Below are positions 38,106-46,523 of a stretch of 64,000 nucleotides of DNA, in pieces. Under the pieces are notes generated by a model. It saw only the letters and a list, made by a program, of their open reading frames with translations, did not search any database and was not told where the DNA came from. Made by a program: the position numbers and the translations under genes. Every line of letters begins with the position of its first letter. The first letter of the stretch is position 1. The stretch is taken from positions 1 through 64,000 of the forward strand of contig CBDCPE010000001.1 of NCBI GenBank assembly GCA_965220055.1, in the 5' to 3' direction. This stretch comes from Bin87 sp965220055 (GTDB taxonomy: Bacteria; Chloroflexota; Dehalococcoidia; Lucifugimonadales; UBA3495).

Positions 38106-38230
38106 GCGGAGTTGCGGCCTACGATGACTACCCTGGCGCCCATACGGGCCAGTTCGCGGGAGGCCGCGTAGCCGATGCCATCGCTGCCTCCGGTTATGAG
38201 ACAGATTTCGCCTTGCATCAGATGATTCAT
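38106..38230 (-). pseudogene. SDR-family oxidoreductase, N-terminal part
   Basis: The ATG at 38230 follows AAGG by about 8 nt. The sequence MNHLMQGEICLITGGSDGIG carries the GxxxGxG nucleotide-binding motif, and it continues to VVIVGRNSA where IS element C3 begins. Continues at 36326. Confidence 0.8.
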
Positions 38231-38250
38231 AAGAACAACCTTGGCCATCA

Positions 38251-38287
38251 TTTGCCGACTTGTGCGCATGGCCCACAAGTCGGCAAA
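38251..38287. other. Perfect 14-bp inverted repeat (hairpin) upstream of the SDR gene
   Basis: TTTGCCGACTTGTG (38251-38264) and CACAAGTCGGCAAA (38274-38287) form a perfect stem with a 9-nt loop. There is no strong T-run on either strand, so an operator or an IS-end relic is as likely as a terminator. Its right arm overlaps the ISNCY-like end at 38279. Confidence 0.5.
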
Positions 38288-38306
38288 TTTAATTGACGCC
38301 GGACAG
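38279..38306. mobile_element. Solo ISNCY-type terminal repeat
   Basis: The sequence containing CGGCAAATTTAATTGACGCC matches the 28-bp inverted repeat at 7693-7720 with several changes. No element remains next to it, so it is a scar or a chance target-like sequence. Confidence 0.45.
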
Positions 38307-38585
38307 TGAGGGGTGCGTCGTCCATCATTGGGCAGACTTGGGCAACACCGGGTGGTGCCGCGGAGGGGTCAGACATCGCTCAGTTTGAGGAACAACCGTT
38401 GGAAGTGAACGGATACGCGGGTCGCGAGGCTGGCATGGCAACCGTGGAGGACAGTTGCCCCCCACATTCTCGCCCCGGTTAAAGGAGAGTGCAATAACTG
38501 ATCTGCCCCGCGGGTCCCAACATAGTTCCTGGATCGATCGCGGCGGTTAGGTCACGTTGGCAATCCGATCCGTGTCGCGCGTTGG
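38307..38585. other. Spacer before toxin-antitoxin locus 2
   Basis: No coding sequence recognised. The last 60 or so bases resemble the region upstream of locus 1, so the duplicated segment includes its promoter. Confidence 0.4.
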
Positions 38586-38612
38586 TGACCATGGTCATGA
38601 CCACCGTACAAT
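38586..38612 (+). promoter_or_regulatory. Operator and -10 of toxin-antitoxin locus 2
   Basis: The same overlapping palindromes as in locus 1: TGACCATGGTCA (38586-38597), GGTCATGACC (38593-38602) and TACAAT (38607-38612). Conservation against diverged surroundings supports function and suggests cross-regulation between the two loci. Confidence 0.65.
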
Positions 38613-38653
38613 GGAGTCAGGCTAGCCCCATCCAACCAGCCGGAGCATTGACC

Positions 38654-38968
38654 ATGAACACCTACAGTGGAGACACCGGCTCGAGCCGGACGATGAAGGC
38701 ATCCGAGTTCAAAGCCAAGTGCCTGGGGCTGATGGACGAGGTGGCCGAGAACAGCGGCGAGATCGTCATCACCAAGAACGGCAAGCCCGTGGCCAAGCTG
38801 ACCGCCCACCACGAGCGGCCCAAGACGCTGTTCGGCATCGACAAGGGGCGCCTGAAAATCATAGGCGACATCATCTCTCCCATCGACGTGGAGTGGGAAG
38901 CCGAAGTCGAGCCTGACCGGGTGCTGAACCCGTCATGCTGCTGGACACCCACGCCGCGCTCTGGCTGA
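38654..38968 (+). CDS. Phd/YefM-family antitoxin, locus 2 (extended C-terminus)
   Basis: The protein is nearly identical to the locus 1 antitoxin over the DNA-binding part. The stop codon used in locus 1 is lost (GTGATC in locus 1, GTCATG here), so translation runs on for 11 residues (SCCWTPTPRSG) and overlaps the toxin gene by 34 nt. GGAG upstream supports the ATG at 38654. Confidence 0.85.
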   Translation: MNTYSGDTGSSRTMKASEFKAKCLGLMDEVAENSGEIVITKNGKPVAKLTAHHERPKTLFGIDKGRLKIIGDIISPIDVEWEAEVEPDRVLNPSCCWTPTPRSG

Positions 38969-39330
38969 GGGCCGGCAACCCTAAGCTTGGGCCGGCGGCT
39001 CGTGCTGAGATTGAACATGCCTGGCAGGCCGAGGAAGTCGCCATGTCGGCCATCTCATTCTGGGAAATGGCGATGCTGCGCGAGAAAGGCCGCATCGGCT
39101 ATCCGGACGACGTGAGCCGGTGGCGGCTGGAGCAGTTGAACCAGGGCCTGATCGAGATCCCCGTGGACGGCGAGATCGGCATCCGGGCCAACGCCCTGGC
39201 TGATTTCCACGCCGATCCGGCCGACCGCAGCATCGTTGCAAACGCAATGAGCGGCCACCAGTTGGTGACCGCCGACCGTCGCATCCTGGAATGGTCCGGC
39301 GGCTTGCGATGCGTGGACGCAGCCGAATGA
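38935..39330 (+). CDS. VapC-type PIN-domain toxin, locus 2
   Basis: The 131-residue PIN protein is closely related to the one at 31515-31913, with the acidic residues retained (LLDTHAALW, SFWEMAM, DPADR, VTADRR). It starts at ATG inside the extended antitoxin frame. Differences such as N at GNPKLG and ANAM are outside the acidic set. Confidence 0.85.
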   Translation: MLLDTHAALWLRAGNPKLGPAARAEIEHAWQAEEVAMSAISFWEMAMLREKGRIGYPDDVSRWRLEQLNQGLIEIPVDGEIGIRANALADFHADPADRSIVANAMSGHQLVTADRRILEWSGGLRCVDAAE

Positions 39331-40204
39331 CCAATGCCCAATAGAACAATGATGTCGTGCCGCCCGACGGTTGGCGGCTGGTGCCGTTGGGAGACGTGGC
39401 GCGTTGAGGAGTACCCAAGTCATACCCCATTTGGGGTCTCATCACGGCCGACGCGAGGACGCCCACGCCACGAATTCTCGGTGCTCCCCCGGTCACCTCG
39501 ATCAATGATTCGTGAGGCGGTTGGCCCACTCTGGTCGCCCAATCGATGACCGTTTCCGTGGTTCGTCTTCGGGAGATTCGGGCCGCGAGCCAAGTAGCCG
39601 CCGCTCTATCGGCGGGGGTAATCGTGATCGATTTCCCGAGGCCTTTCGACCTGCGTCAGGCGGCCGGGTCTTTCCAGAACCGGCTCAAACGTTTCGGACG
39701 TCCATCGCAGTGGATATGTGTCCGTATGGTGACGCTCTGCCGTTGGCCGGTTTGGAAGATTCAGCAGCCAACAGATTGCCGGACTACGGAGTTGGCAGAG
39801 CGCCGGAGCATCGGAGTGGCGGATTGCAAATCCCGCACCACCCGAACGGCGATCGCTTTGATCTAGAGTAGCGCTGGACCAGAAATTTGACCTTGGGCGC
39901 ACCCGAACGGTGAACTTCTACGCGTAAGGTTGACGGCGGCACCCGTGGCCCGTCCAGGCACTGGCAGCACCATTTGCCCTGGCCGAGCCTGTGGGGCTAC
40001 CGTCGGTAGTGTGCAGGTCGGACTGTGGCAGGGCCTCGATAAAAGCCTCGAATTCAGGGCCAGCGTTAGGTGGACGGCATGTGCGGCAGAGAACCTCGGA
40101 CCGATCGTGGCAGTGGAGTTCTCTGGGATCGTTGGAAGCGATACCGATGTCAACAGGATTGTCGCTGCTGTCGGGCGTGCTGTCGCAGAGCACCCCGAGG
40201 GTGC
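39331..40204. other. Spacer, nothing recognised
   Basis: Several open frames of 70-140 codons occur but none shows a domain or a ribosome site. It probably includes the worn 5' end of the following IS1182 element. Confidence 0.4.
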
Positions 40205-41307
40205 CAAGGTGAAGCCGCCATCGACTGGTCAGACCGGCAGGCGCGGCGGAAACTGCTGGGAGAGATTGTGGTCGACGCCGACCGGCTGCTGTAATTGGCC
40301 AGGCAGGCTCAGGAAAGACTGCCCGCCGATAGTCGGGAGCGGCTGGCGATAGTTGACGCTGCGGAGTTGCTGGGCCAGTTGCTGCTCCAGGACGTGAAGC
40401 GCGGCGCGGACGGCGATGATGATGACGGCGAGGTGAGCGTGAAAGACGGAGTAAGCAAGGACCGCACATTGTCGGTACACGATCCGGAGATGCGCCACGG
40501 CCACAAGCGCAGTCGCCGACGTTTCGACGGGCACAAGGCTGCCGTGGTGGTGACACCTACAGCGAGTTGATCACGGCAGTGGACGCGCTGCCGGGCAATG
40601 CCTGGGACAGTATCGGCGCCCTGGAATTGGTGGAGCAGAGCGAGGTCAGCGCTGGCGTGCCGGTTGCTGAAGCCATGGGTGATGCTGCCTACGGCGACGG
40701 TGGCACTCGCCAGGACTTCGCCGACGCTGTCCGCAAGCTGGTGGCCAGAGTGCCGGGGCGGCCCAATCGCAAGCACTTCCCCAAAGAAGATTTCGTCATC
40801 GACCTGGTGGCGGGTACCTGTACCTGTCCGGCGGGACAGGTTACTCGACACATGGTGCCCATGGCGACACGGACCGACCTCACCGGCCGGGCCTACAAAC
40901 TGGCAGGTTTCCGGTTCGATGGCGCGGTGTGCGACGCCTGCCCATTGCGGCCTCGGTGCGTAGCCGCCACACCGGGCATCGGGCGCACCGTGCGACTGCA
41001 TCCCCAGGAAGCCCTGCTGCAGGAAGCTCGGGCGTTGCAGGAAAGCCCAGCCGTTGCCCAGTATCGCCAACTATGGGTGATGGCGGAGCACAGACTGGCA
41101 CGACTGACGCAACTGGGGATCCGACAGGCCCGCTACTTCGGCCGCGTCAAAACGAAATTCCAGTTGTATCTGGCCGCCACGGTAGCCAATCTCACCTTGG
41201 TGGCCAACAAAATGGGTCTGACCGGCGATCTGGGCGACGACCATTCCGGCACCGCTACCGTGGCCAAATTGGCGGCGACAACGGCGTGGGCCGGCGCCCA
41301 CTACTAA
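40205..41307 (+). pseudogene. IS1182-family transposase, degenerate
   Basis: The reading starts without an N-terminus (EAAIDWSDRQARRKLLGEIV) and is interrupted by a stop at 40292. It continues with VSVKDG, TLSVHDPEMRHGHKR (first Asp) and DGHKAAVVV, then shifts frame at about 40547. It goes on as LITAVDALPGNAWDS, AMGDAAYGDGGTR (second Asp), FVIDLVAGTCTCPAGQV, CPLRPRCVA and VVMAEHRLARLTQLGIRQAR-type ending. A second partial copy is at 48290-49005. Confidence 0.75.
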
Positions 41308-41466
41308 TCTGCATACTGGCCTGGCTCATGTCGCCAACGCTGGCTCTATCTCTCTACCCAATCAGGGCTTTCCGGCTAGGCTTCTAGTGTGGTGTAACTG
41401 AAGTTAGTAGTAATAGTATCAGCGATGAGGTATCCTCCGGGTGAGCAGTCCCGAGGGAGGATAACC

Positions 41467-42557
41467 ATGGCCATCGGACGACCAATGCCACCGCTGATTT
41501 TGGACGACATGGAGCGGGAAACTCTGGAGCGGTGGGTGCGACGACCGAAGACGGCGCAAGCCCTGGCGCGGCGGGCCAGAATGATACTGGCCGGCTCCGA
41601 AGGCCGGAGCAACACCGCCGTGGGCGCCGATCTGGGGGTGTCCGACGCAACGGTGGGCAAATGGCGTGCGCGGTTCTTGGAGCGGAGTTTGGATGGCCTG
41701 TCGGACGAGCCCCGCAGCGGTCGGCCCCGAGCGGTTACCGATGATGATGTGGAACGGGTGATTACGCTGACGTTGGAGAGCACACCTAAAGACGCCACCC
41801 ACTGGAGCACTCGGTCCATGGCCCAGCGGTCCGGCCTGAGCCACAACACCATCCGCCGCATCTGGCGTGCCTTCGGACTGCAACCCCACCGCACCGAGAC
41901 GTTCCAGCTGTCGGCAGATCCCTGCTGCATCGAGAAGGTGCGGGACATCGTGGGGCTTTATCTGGACCCGCCGGATCGGGCGTTGGTGTTGTGCGTGGAC
42001 GAGCAGTCCCAGGTTCAGGCCTTGGACCGGACCCGGCCGCTATTGCCGATGCGCCCCGGACAGGCGGAACGGCGCACCCATGATTACCTGCGCCACGGCA
42101 CCACATCGTTGTTCGCCGCGCTGGATGCCAAAACCGGCAAGGTGATCGGCCAATGCCACCGACGCCACCGGGCCGTGGAGTTCCGCAAGTTCCTCGATAC
42201 CATTGAGGCCGAAGTGCCCCTTGACCGGGACGTCCATCTCATCGTGGACAACTACGCCACCCACAAGACGGCGCTGATCCGGAACTGGTTAGCCAAGCGG
42301 CCACGGTTCCACCGGCACTTCACGCCGACCAGCGCATCCTGGCTGAACCTGGTGGAGCGGTGGTTCGGGATGCTGACCGAGCAGCAACTACGGCGAGGGG
42401 TGCCTCAGAGCAGCGGGGCACTGGAAGCCGCCATCTACCGCTATCTTGACCTTACCAATATCTTGACCTTACCAACGAAAACCCCAAGCCCTTTATCTGG
42501 ACCAAGACCGCCGACCAGATCCTGGCCAAGGTCGCCAGTTTTGCAGGCGTACTTTAG
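41467..42557 (+). pseudogene. IS630-family transposase (copy 1), C-terminus shifted by a 17-bp duplication
   Basis: GGAGG precedes the ATG. The N-terminal helix-turn-helix (NTAVGADLGVSDATVGKWRARFLE) and the DDE core (VLCVDEQSQVQALDR, HLIVDNYATHKT, HFTPTSASWLNLVERWF) are intact. After IYRYLDLTN a 17-bp duplication (42442-42475) shifts the frame, and the normal end NENPKPFIWTKTADQILAKV is lost. All catalytic residues precede the lesion, so partial activity is conceivable. Confidence 0.8.
42442..42475. repeat. 17-bp tandem duplication in IS630-C copy 1
   Basis: TATCTTGACCTTACCAA occurs twice (42442-42458, 42459-42475). Copy 2 at 49005-50996 has one unit. Confidence 0.9.
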
Positions 42558-42567
42558 ATACATCACA

Positions 42568-43383
42568 CTAGGTTCTGTTTTCCGGTTTCCATTGTTCTGG
42601 TCCTCTTGCGCCCTTGGAACGGTTTGAGCTGGCCGTGACGGCAATCAGGTGCTGAGGATCCTCGAGGTAGTTGGCGTACTGCTCCTTTCGATTGGCCGAC
42701 CAATTCCAGGCGCCGCTGTCGTGGGCGTTCCCCAACGGCACCATGTGGTCAACGTCCAGTTTGCCGGGATCAGTGACGACAGTGTTGCTGTACGGGGCCA
42801 GCCATTTGCCGGCAGCGACACGACACTTCCTGTCGGTTCGAAAGTCAACCGCGGTCTGGCTTTCGGCAATCAGCACCTCGTTGCGGGCATCCTGGCAGTC
42901 ACCGTCGGCGTCGGTCCAGTGTTTCCAATCATGGCGGTCGTAGTCCGGCAATGTGGCTGGGATTGCTGACACCGTCACGCGCAGGACTGTTGCTGTGCTC
43001 GTCGACGTCGTTGTCGGCTGCAGTGGCCGCGCGGTCGGAGTCGGGGTGTACGAAGGTGGTTCAGTGGTCACCGTTGGCGGGGCAGGCGCTGTCAGGTCCT
43101 GCGGCGTCGCGGTTGACGCCGTTTCCGTTTCTGGACGGGCGTCCGGTGCTGCTGTCGCCGTCGGTGGATCGGTTGGTACTACAGTTGTGGACGGGACAGG
43201 CTGAGCCGTTGTCGTTTCTGCGGCGGTCGTCGGTGTAGGCAACTCTGTCGCTGCGGCTAGCATCGTGGGTCTTGCACCGGTACTCGTCACGTTCCCGACT
43301 TGAGGAGCCCGTGACGTGGACTCCGACGAACAGGCTATGAGCAGAGCCGCGACCACGCAGATGAGGGCAGAGGCAAGTCTCAT
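42568..43383 (-). CDS. Lipoprotein HNH endonuclease, C-terminally truncated
   Basis: The ATG at 43383 gives 271 residues. The signal peptide has a lipobox ending at C18 (ALLIAC). About 100 residues of Thr/Pro-rich linker follow, then the nuclease domain: HDWKHWTDADGDCQDARNEVL and the HNH core DVDHMVPLGNAHDSGAWNW, then LIAVTASSNRSKGARGPEQWKP. Family members normally continue about 40 residues past this point. Here the frame ends four residues later in a TAG made of the IS630 target TA and the first base of the IS. The product would be anchored outside the cell membrane. A decayed relative is at 24600-24989. Confidence 0.8.
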   Translation of the reverse strand: MRLASALICVVAALLIACSSESTSRAPQVGNVTSTGARPTMLAAATELPTPTTAAETTTAQPVPSTTVVPTDPPTATAAPDARPETETASTATPQDLTAPAPPTVTTEPPSYTPTPTARPLQPTTTSTSTATVLRVTVSAIPATLPDYDRHDWKHWTDADGDCQDARNEVLIAESQTAVDFRTDRKCRVAAGKWLAPYSNTVVTDPGKLDVDHMVPLGNAHDSGAWNWSANRKEQYANYLEDPQHLIAVTASSNRSKGARGPEQWKPENRT

Positions 43384-43505
43384 GGGTTGATCTCCAACGG
43401 CGTACGGTTTGCCTTTGCGGGTGCAGGAAGTCCTCCTGGGTTCCGGGCAAACGGCGGGAATTGTCCCACGAGTCCCTCGAACCGGAAATGACGCGAGAAG
43501 GGAAT

Positions 43506-44162
43506 TCAAAAGTCGGCGGTTGTTCCCTCTCGGGGATCCGCGTCGCCGTTCACTCGCTTCGGGCAGTCAGCGGTGCTGATGTCGCAGAAGCGGCATTCCT
43601 GCGTGCTCGGTACTCGCTTAGCTGGCCTTGAGTCCGCCAACCGCTGTATCAATGCGCCAAGGTTCTGTATGAACTGCTCGTTCACAGCCTCAGCCGGTAT
43701 CCGGACTGTGTGGTCTTGGTAGGTTACTTGGCCCTTTAGCTTGAGGTCCCGGTATCGCTCGAGCGCTCTCGGAATCGCGTACAGGTAAATCATCACTTGG
43801 ACGACGTGGCTGGCGCTCTCCTGTCCGGTCTTAGCGTCGATGATGACCGTTTCGTCGACGTCTTCCCTGTGTGCGATGAGGTCGGGCTTGCCCGCGAGTG
43901 TTGCTGACCGGCCGCGGAGCTGGAAGCTATTCTGACCTTCGATATCCACGTTGTAGCCGCCGACTTCCCAGTTGGCTCTTCGCTTGTTGAGGAGCGCTGT
44001 GTGGTTCAGCATCCACTCGGCCTGGTTGAACTCGGACGGGGTTCTGGTCCAGTCGTGGTAGTGGGCCTTGAACCACGCGGCCCACTCGCAGGAGTTTTCG
44101 CCGGTCAGCAGCCTAGGCAGCCAGGTGGCCCAGATGTAGGGGTGCGCGCGCGGGATGGCCAC
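43506..44162 (-). CDS. PD-(D/E)XK nuclease with Fe-S cluster (Cas4/RecB-like)
   Basis: The 218-residue protein starts at a GTG. The nuclease core reads GKPDLIAH (D94) and VIIDAKTGQ (D109, K111), followed by QVMIY (Q122, Y126), the RecB-type motif. Four cysteines, C25 near the N-terminus and C190, C193, C200 in ECRFCDISTADCP, match the 4Fe-4S arrangement of Cas4 and AddB nucleases. Such enzymes process DNA ends. No cas genes or CRISPR repeats are nearby. The HNH lipoprotein gene follows 122 bp downstream on the same strand. Confidence 0.8.
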   Translation of the reverse strand: MAIPRAHPYIWATWLPRLLTGENSCEWAAWFKAHYHDWTRTPSEFNQAEWMLNHTALLNKRRANWEVGGYNVDIEGQNSFQLRGRSATLAGKPDLIAHREDVDETVIIDAKTGQESASHVVQVMIYLYAIPRALERYRDLKLKGQVTYQDHTVRIPAEAVNEQFIQNLGALIQRLADSRPAKRVPSTQECRFCDISTADCPKRVNGDADPREGTTADF

Positions 44163-44499
44163 GTTTGCCTCGGGGGTTGGATTACCCTGAGTCTATTGGC
44201 GTCCGCGTCAATGCCGCAACAGCCGGCTGTCAGCAATCTGGTATTCCGACCGCACCGACCGCGGTGGCCCTGCAGGTCCGCTGCTTTCATCCCGACCGCC
44301 GCCGGTGACCTCGGGCCTCAAGGCCTTGGTAGGTGTCGGAAGCTATGAGGCGTTACCACGAGCTGGTTTCGTTTTGGTCTATTATTCCCCGAGTGGGTAT
44401 CTGGCTTGGAGTGTAAAGGGCGGCGGTAAAGTGGGCCACGTGGGCGTCTCGTCCGCCGCCGAACCGGAAGTCGGTCATTTCCAAACTCCAGGGTTACTC
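44163..44499. other. Spacer upstream of the Cas4-like gene
   Basis: No recognisable gene on either strand. It probably contains the promoter for the nuclease pair, but no convincing hexamers were found. Confidence 0.4.
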
Positions 44500-45185
44500 T
44501 TACGACCCCGTCAGGGCGATCTCCAGCCGGTTAGACAGCGGTCGGCCGTCCCCGGTGCAGATGGCGTGGCTGGCGGCGCAGTCGGTGGTGACGGGCAACA
44601 CGATAGCCACCGCGCCGTCGCCGTCCGGCTGTACGCGTATCTCCCACCGAAGGTTCTTGCCCTGCTCCAACCGTCGCGCACTGTTAACCTCACCACCAGT
44701 GACGGTGAACGCGCGGTCCCGCAGCGTCTTGTAACTGATCGGAATCCCCTCGCTGAAACGCAACTCGAAGGTGAACGGAGCGCTCCCGTCATGCGACGCC
44801 GGCACTCTTTGGGTGCTGGCCGTGAGCGCCGGTGGAGCCGTTACAATCGGTACGGCGGTCGGTGATATGGCCCGATCGAACGGCGCTTCGGTTGTTCGGA
44901 TTGGAGTTGGCATGGCAGTGGCAAGAGCGGCAGCAACCGCTGCGGTGATTGTAGCTCCTACGTCAGGTGTCGGCTGGACAGCCACTTCTGGGTCATCTGC
45001 GGTTGATTGGCAATGCCAAGAGTGCCAAAAAGCAACACCAACACTACGCGTATCGCGACGGTAATGCTTGTTTTTGCGGGTCGCCTCCGTCGCTTTGGAC
45101 CGTGGCTGTGCGGAGCCCGCTGTTGGGAGGGCTCTGCTTCAGATGCCGGTGGCGGTTCCGCTGGTTTAACCGCAATGCCACGCAA
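44500..45185 (-). pseudogene. Membrane-anchored SwmB-like surface protein, one frameshift
   Basis: The N-terminal frame (45185 to about 45000) has a cytoplasmic basic segment (GPKRRRRPAKT) and one membrane span (ITVAIRVVLVLLFGTLGIA). Near 45000 the frame shifts by one base and continues ADDPEVAVQPTPDVGATITA, a Thr/Pro stalk, and a domain FTFELRFSEGIPISYKTLRD, FTVTGGEVNSARRLEQGKNL, CTGDGRPLSNRLEIAL. I know this domain as a repeat in large Chloroflexota surface proteins. It starts 6 nt after the J-domain gene. The shift may be a real mutation or a sequence error. Confidence 0.65.
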
Positions 45186-45191
45186 CTCACG

Positions 45192-45548
45192 CTATCTATC
45201 TACATTTATAAATGGACTACTTATTTTTTCGAATATGGTTTTTGGACCCGGATCAAATACAACATCACGTTGGCGCCGTTCCGCCTCCTCCTGGCGCTGG
45301 CGCGTTTTTTCCGTTTCTAGCTTTTCGAGTAGTTGGTCGTATTTGAGCCGTTTTTCCTTGTCTTTGAGAACCGCGTACGCCTCGTTTATCTGCTTAAACC
45401 GCTCCTCGGCGTCAGCATCCTTGTTGCCGTCCGGATGCTTTTGCCGAGCCAGCCTTCGGTATGCGCGATGGATGGCATCGTAGGTGGTATCGCGATCAAC
45501 ACCTAGGATTTTGTAGTGATTTTTTTGTTGGCAGCAATTGTTTGGCAT
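45192..45548 (-). CDS. J-domain (DnaJ-like) protein
   Basis: The 118-residue protein consists of a J domain at about 11-72 with the essential HPD motif (38-40) and the usual FKQINEAYAVLKD helix, followed by a charged coiled coil (EKLETEKTRQRQEEAERRQ). It lacks the G/F and zinc-finger parts of full DnaJ. It should stimulate DnaK ATPase for a specific client. It is the first gene after a strong promoter and is followed closely by the membrane protein gene. Confidence 0.85.
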   Translation of the reverse strand: MPNNCCQQKNHYKILGVDRDTTYDAIHRAYRRLARQKHPDGNKDADAEERFKQINEAYAVLKDKEKRLKYDQLLEKLETEKTRQRQEEAERRQRDVVFDPGPKTIFEKISSPFINVDR

Positions 45549-45587
45549 GGCAGGTTGCGCAGATACGGATCAGCAACGCTTAGATTA

Positions 45588-45616
45588 TTATTAGTAGCAA
45601 TAATATTTGGTGTCAA
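45588..45616 (-). promoter_or_regulatory. Sigma70-type promoter of the J-domain operon
   Basis: On the minus strand TTGACA (45616-45611), a 17-nt spacer and TAATAA (45593-45588) form a near-consensus promoter about 40 bp before the start codon, in an AT-rich island. Confidence 0.65.
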
Positions 45617-45620
45617 AGAG

Positions 45621-46000
45621 TTAGGTGTTTAATGGAGTAATAGTTTGCCAGGACTGACCATCACGAGCTACGGCGTTGAATATGGTCAGGAGTTTGCGCA
45701 TGCAAGAGGTCAGTGCCACTTTACCTGGTTTGCCGGCCTGGCGCAGGGTGGCAATGCTGGCGCCAGAGTTGGCACGGGTGGTCAGGTAGCGGGCGACGGT
45801 GAGGGGTTCGCCGGCAAGGCGCACAAGTCCACCTCGTCGCACCAGCCGGTGAAGATGCGCCACTGAGCGCCGTAGACGCGCTGGGTGTTTTCGGATGGGA
45901 CGGATTCCAGGGCATCGGCCACCCCCTGTTCGGCGGCGCGCAACGGCGGCGCAGCGGCCGGCGGGGGGACGATTCGCGGGTTGTTAACCACGGTGGTCAT
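45621..46000 (-). pseudogene. Tyrosine recombinase N-terminal remnant joined to an IS110-like C-terminal remnant
   Basis: From 46000 down, the reading SENTQRVYGAQWRIFTGWCD and, in another frame, EPLTVARYLTTRANSGASIATLR match the SAM-like N-terminal domain of phage-type integrases. Directly after, GKPGKVALTSCMRKLLTIFNAV resembles the C-terminal end of IS110 transposases. The junction near 45740 is probably a recombination scar. Confidence 0.5.
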
Positions 46001-46035
46001 GGATGACTCCGGAGGGGTGATTTTGGAGGGCAAAA

Positions 46036-46065
46036 GCTGCGCGATAAACCTAATCATCGCGCAGC
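46036..46065. other. Inverted repeat, 10-bp perfect stem
   Basis: GCTGCGCGAT (46036-46045) and ATCGCGCAGC (46056-46065) flank a 10-nt loop AAACCTAATC. No T-run follows. It lies between the integrase remnant and the small Cys-rich gene; role unknown. Confidence 0.45.
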
Positions 46066-46225
46066 GAACGGGTGTGCGCAAGCGGTCTTTTCGACCGTCG
46101 TTTGCCTGCCTCCGGTGAGCCGCGAAGTCTCTCCCAGCGGCGGGTTTCCTTCCCACCAGACCGACGGGGGCACCCGGTCTTGCTCATCCGCCGTGTTCGC
46201 AGTCGTGTCGGCGGTGCCGGCGGCG

Positions 46226-46253
46226 AATGGATAGGTATCCATTGCTATCCATT
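46226..46253. promoter_or_regulatory. TATCCATT palindrome cluster upstream of a small gene
   Basis: AATGGATA-GG-TATCCATT (46226-46243) is a perfect inverted repeat, followed after 2 nt by a third TATCCATT (46246-46253). It looks like a regulator binding site about 130 bp before the start codon at 46383. No candidate regulator is adjacent. Confidence 0.45.
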
Positions 46254-46382
46254 TCACTCCATACCAATGGATTGCAGACGATTCGCAGCGTGCGGGGGGC
46301 GGTCGGGGATAACGGCAAACGGGTCCTGGGGTCTGTTCACTACAATGCCGGCAACAGATCGAATCACCTGGAGGTGAGAACC

Positions 46383-46523
46383 ATGCCCTGCTGCGTTGCC
46401 TGCAGCGCCGAACTGGAGCCGCCCGTACCCGCTCCCCACACGGTTTACGTCAAGAGCCTGTACCGCATCGGTGGTCAGGACTACTGCCGCCATCACATCA
46501 TCAGGGCCGCGGTGGCCGCCTGA
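46383..46523 (+). CDS. 46-residue Cys/His-rich microprotein
   Basis: A strong ribosome site GGAGGTGAG ends 4 nt before the ATG. The short product has MPCCVACSAELEPP near the start (C3, C4, C7) and GQDYCRHHII near the end (C35, H37, H38), a spacing that could bind one zinc ion. No family recognised. The stop TGA overlaps the first bases of the rve-type IS, so the IS landed exactly at the gene end and may have shortened it. Confidence 0.55.
   Translation: MPCCVACSAELEPPVPAPHTVYVKSLYRIGGQDYCRHHIIRAAVAA

Larger units (their letters stand above)
41387..42568 (+). mobile_element. IS630-family element C, copy 1
   Basis: TA flanks (41385-41386, 42569-42570) and matching ends (GTGTGGTGTAACTGAAGTTA; inverted GTGTGATGTATCTAAAGT). 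It is inserted just outside the 3' end of an IS1182 element and just after the truncated HNH gene, for which its end supplies the stop codon. Confidence 0.85.

Noticed and set aside
39546..39866. Possible 106-residue gene after VapC locus 2
   Set aside because: No domain, no ribosome site, uneven composition; left as spacer.
43506..44162. Cas4 of a CRISPR system
   Set aside because: The fold and Fe-S cysteines fit, but there are no cas genes or repeats in the window; described as a Cas4/RecB-like nuclease only.
44305..44865. Plus-strand frame of 186 codons opposite the SwmB-like gene
   Set aside because: No ribosome site or domain; the minus strand has the recognisable surface domain.
45192..45548. 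Full DnaJ chaperone
   Set aside because: Only the J domain and a coiled coil are present; no G/F region, zinc centre or neighbouring dnaK.
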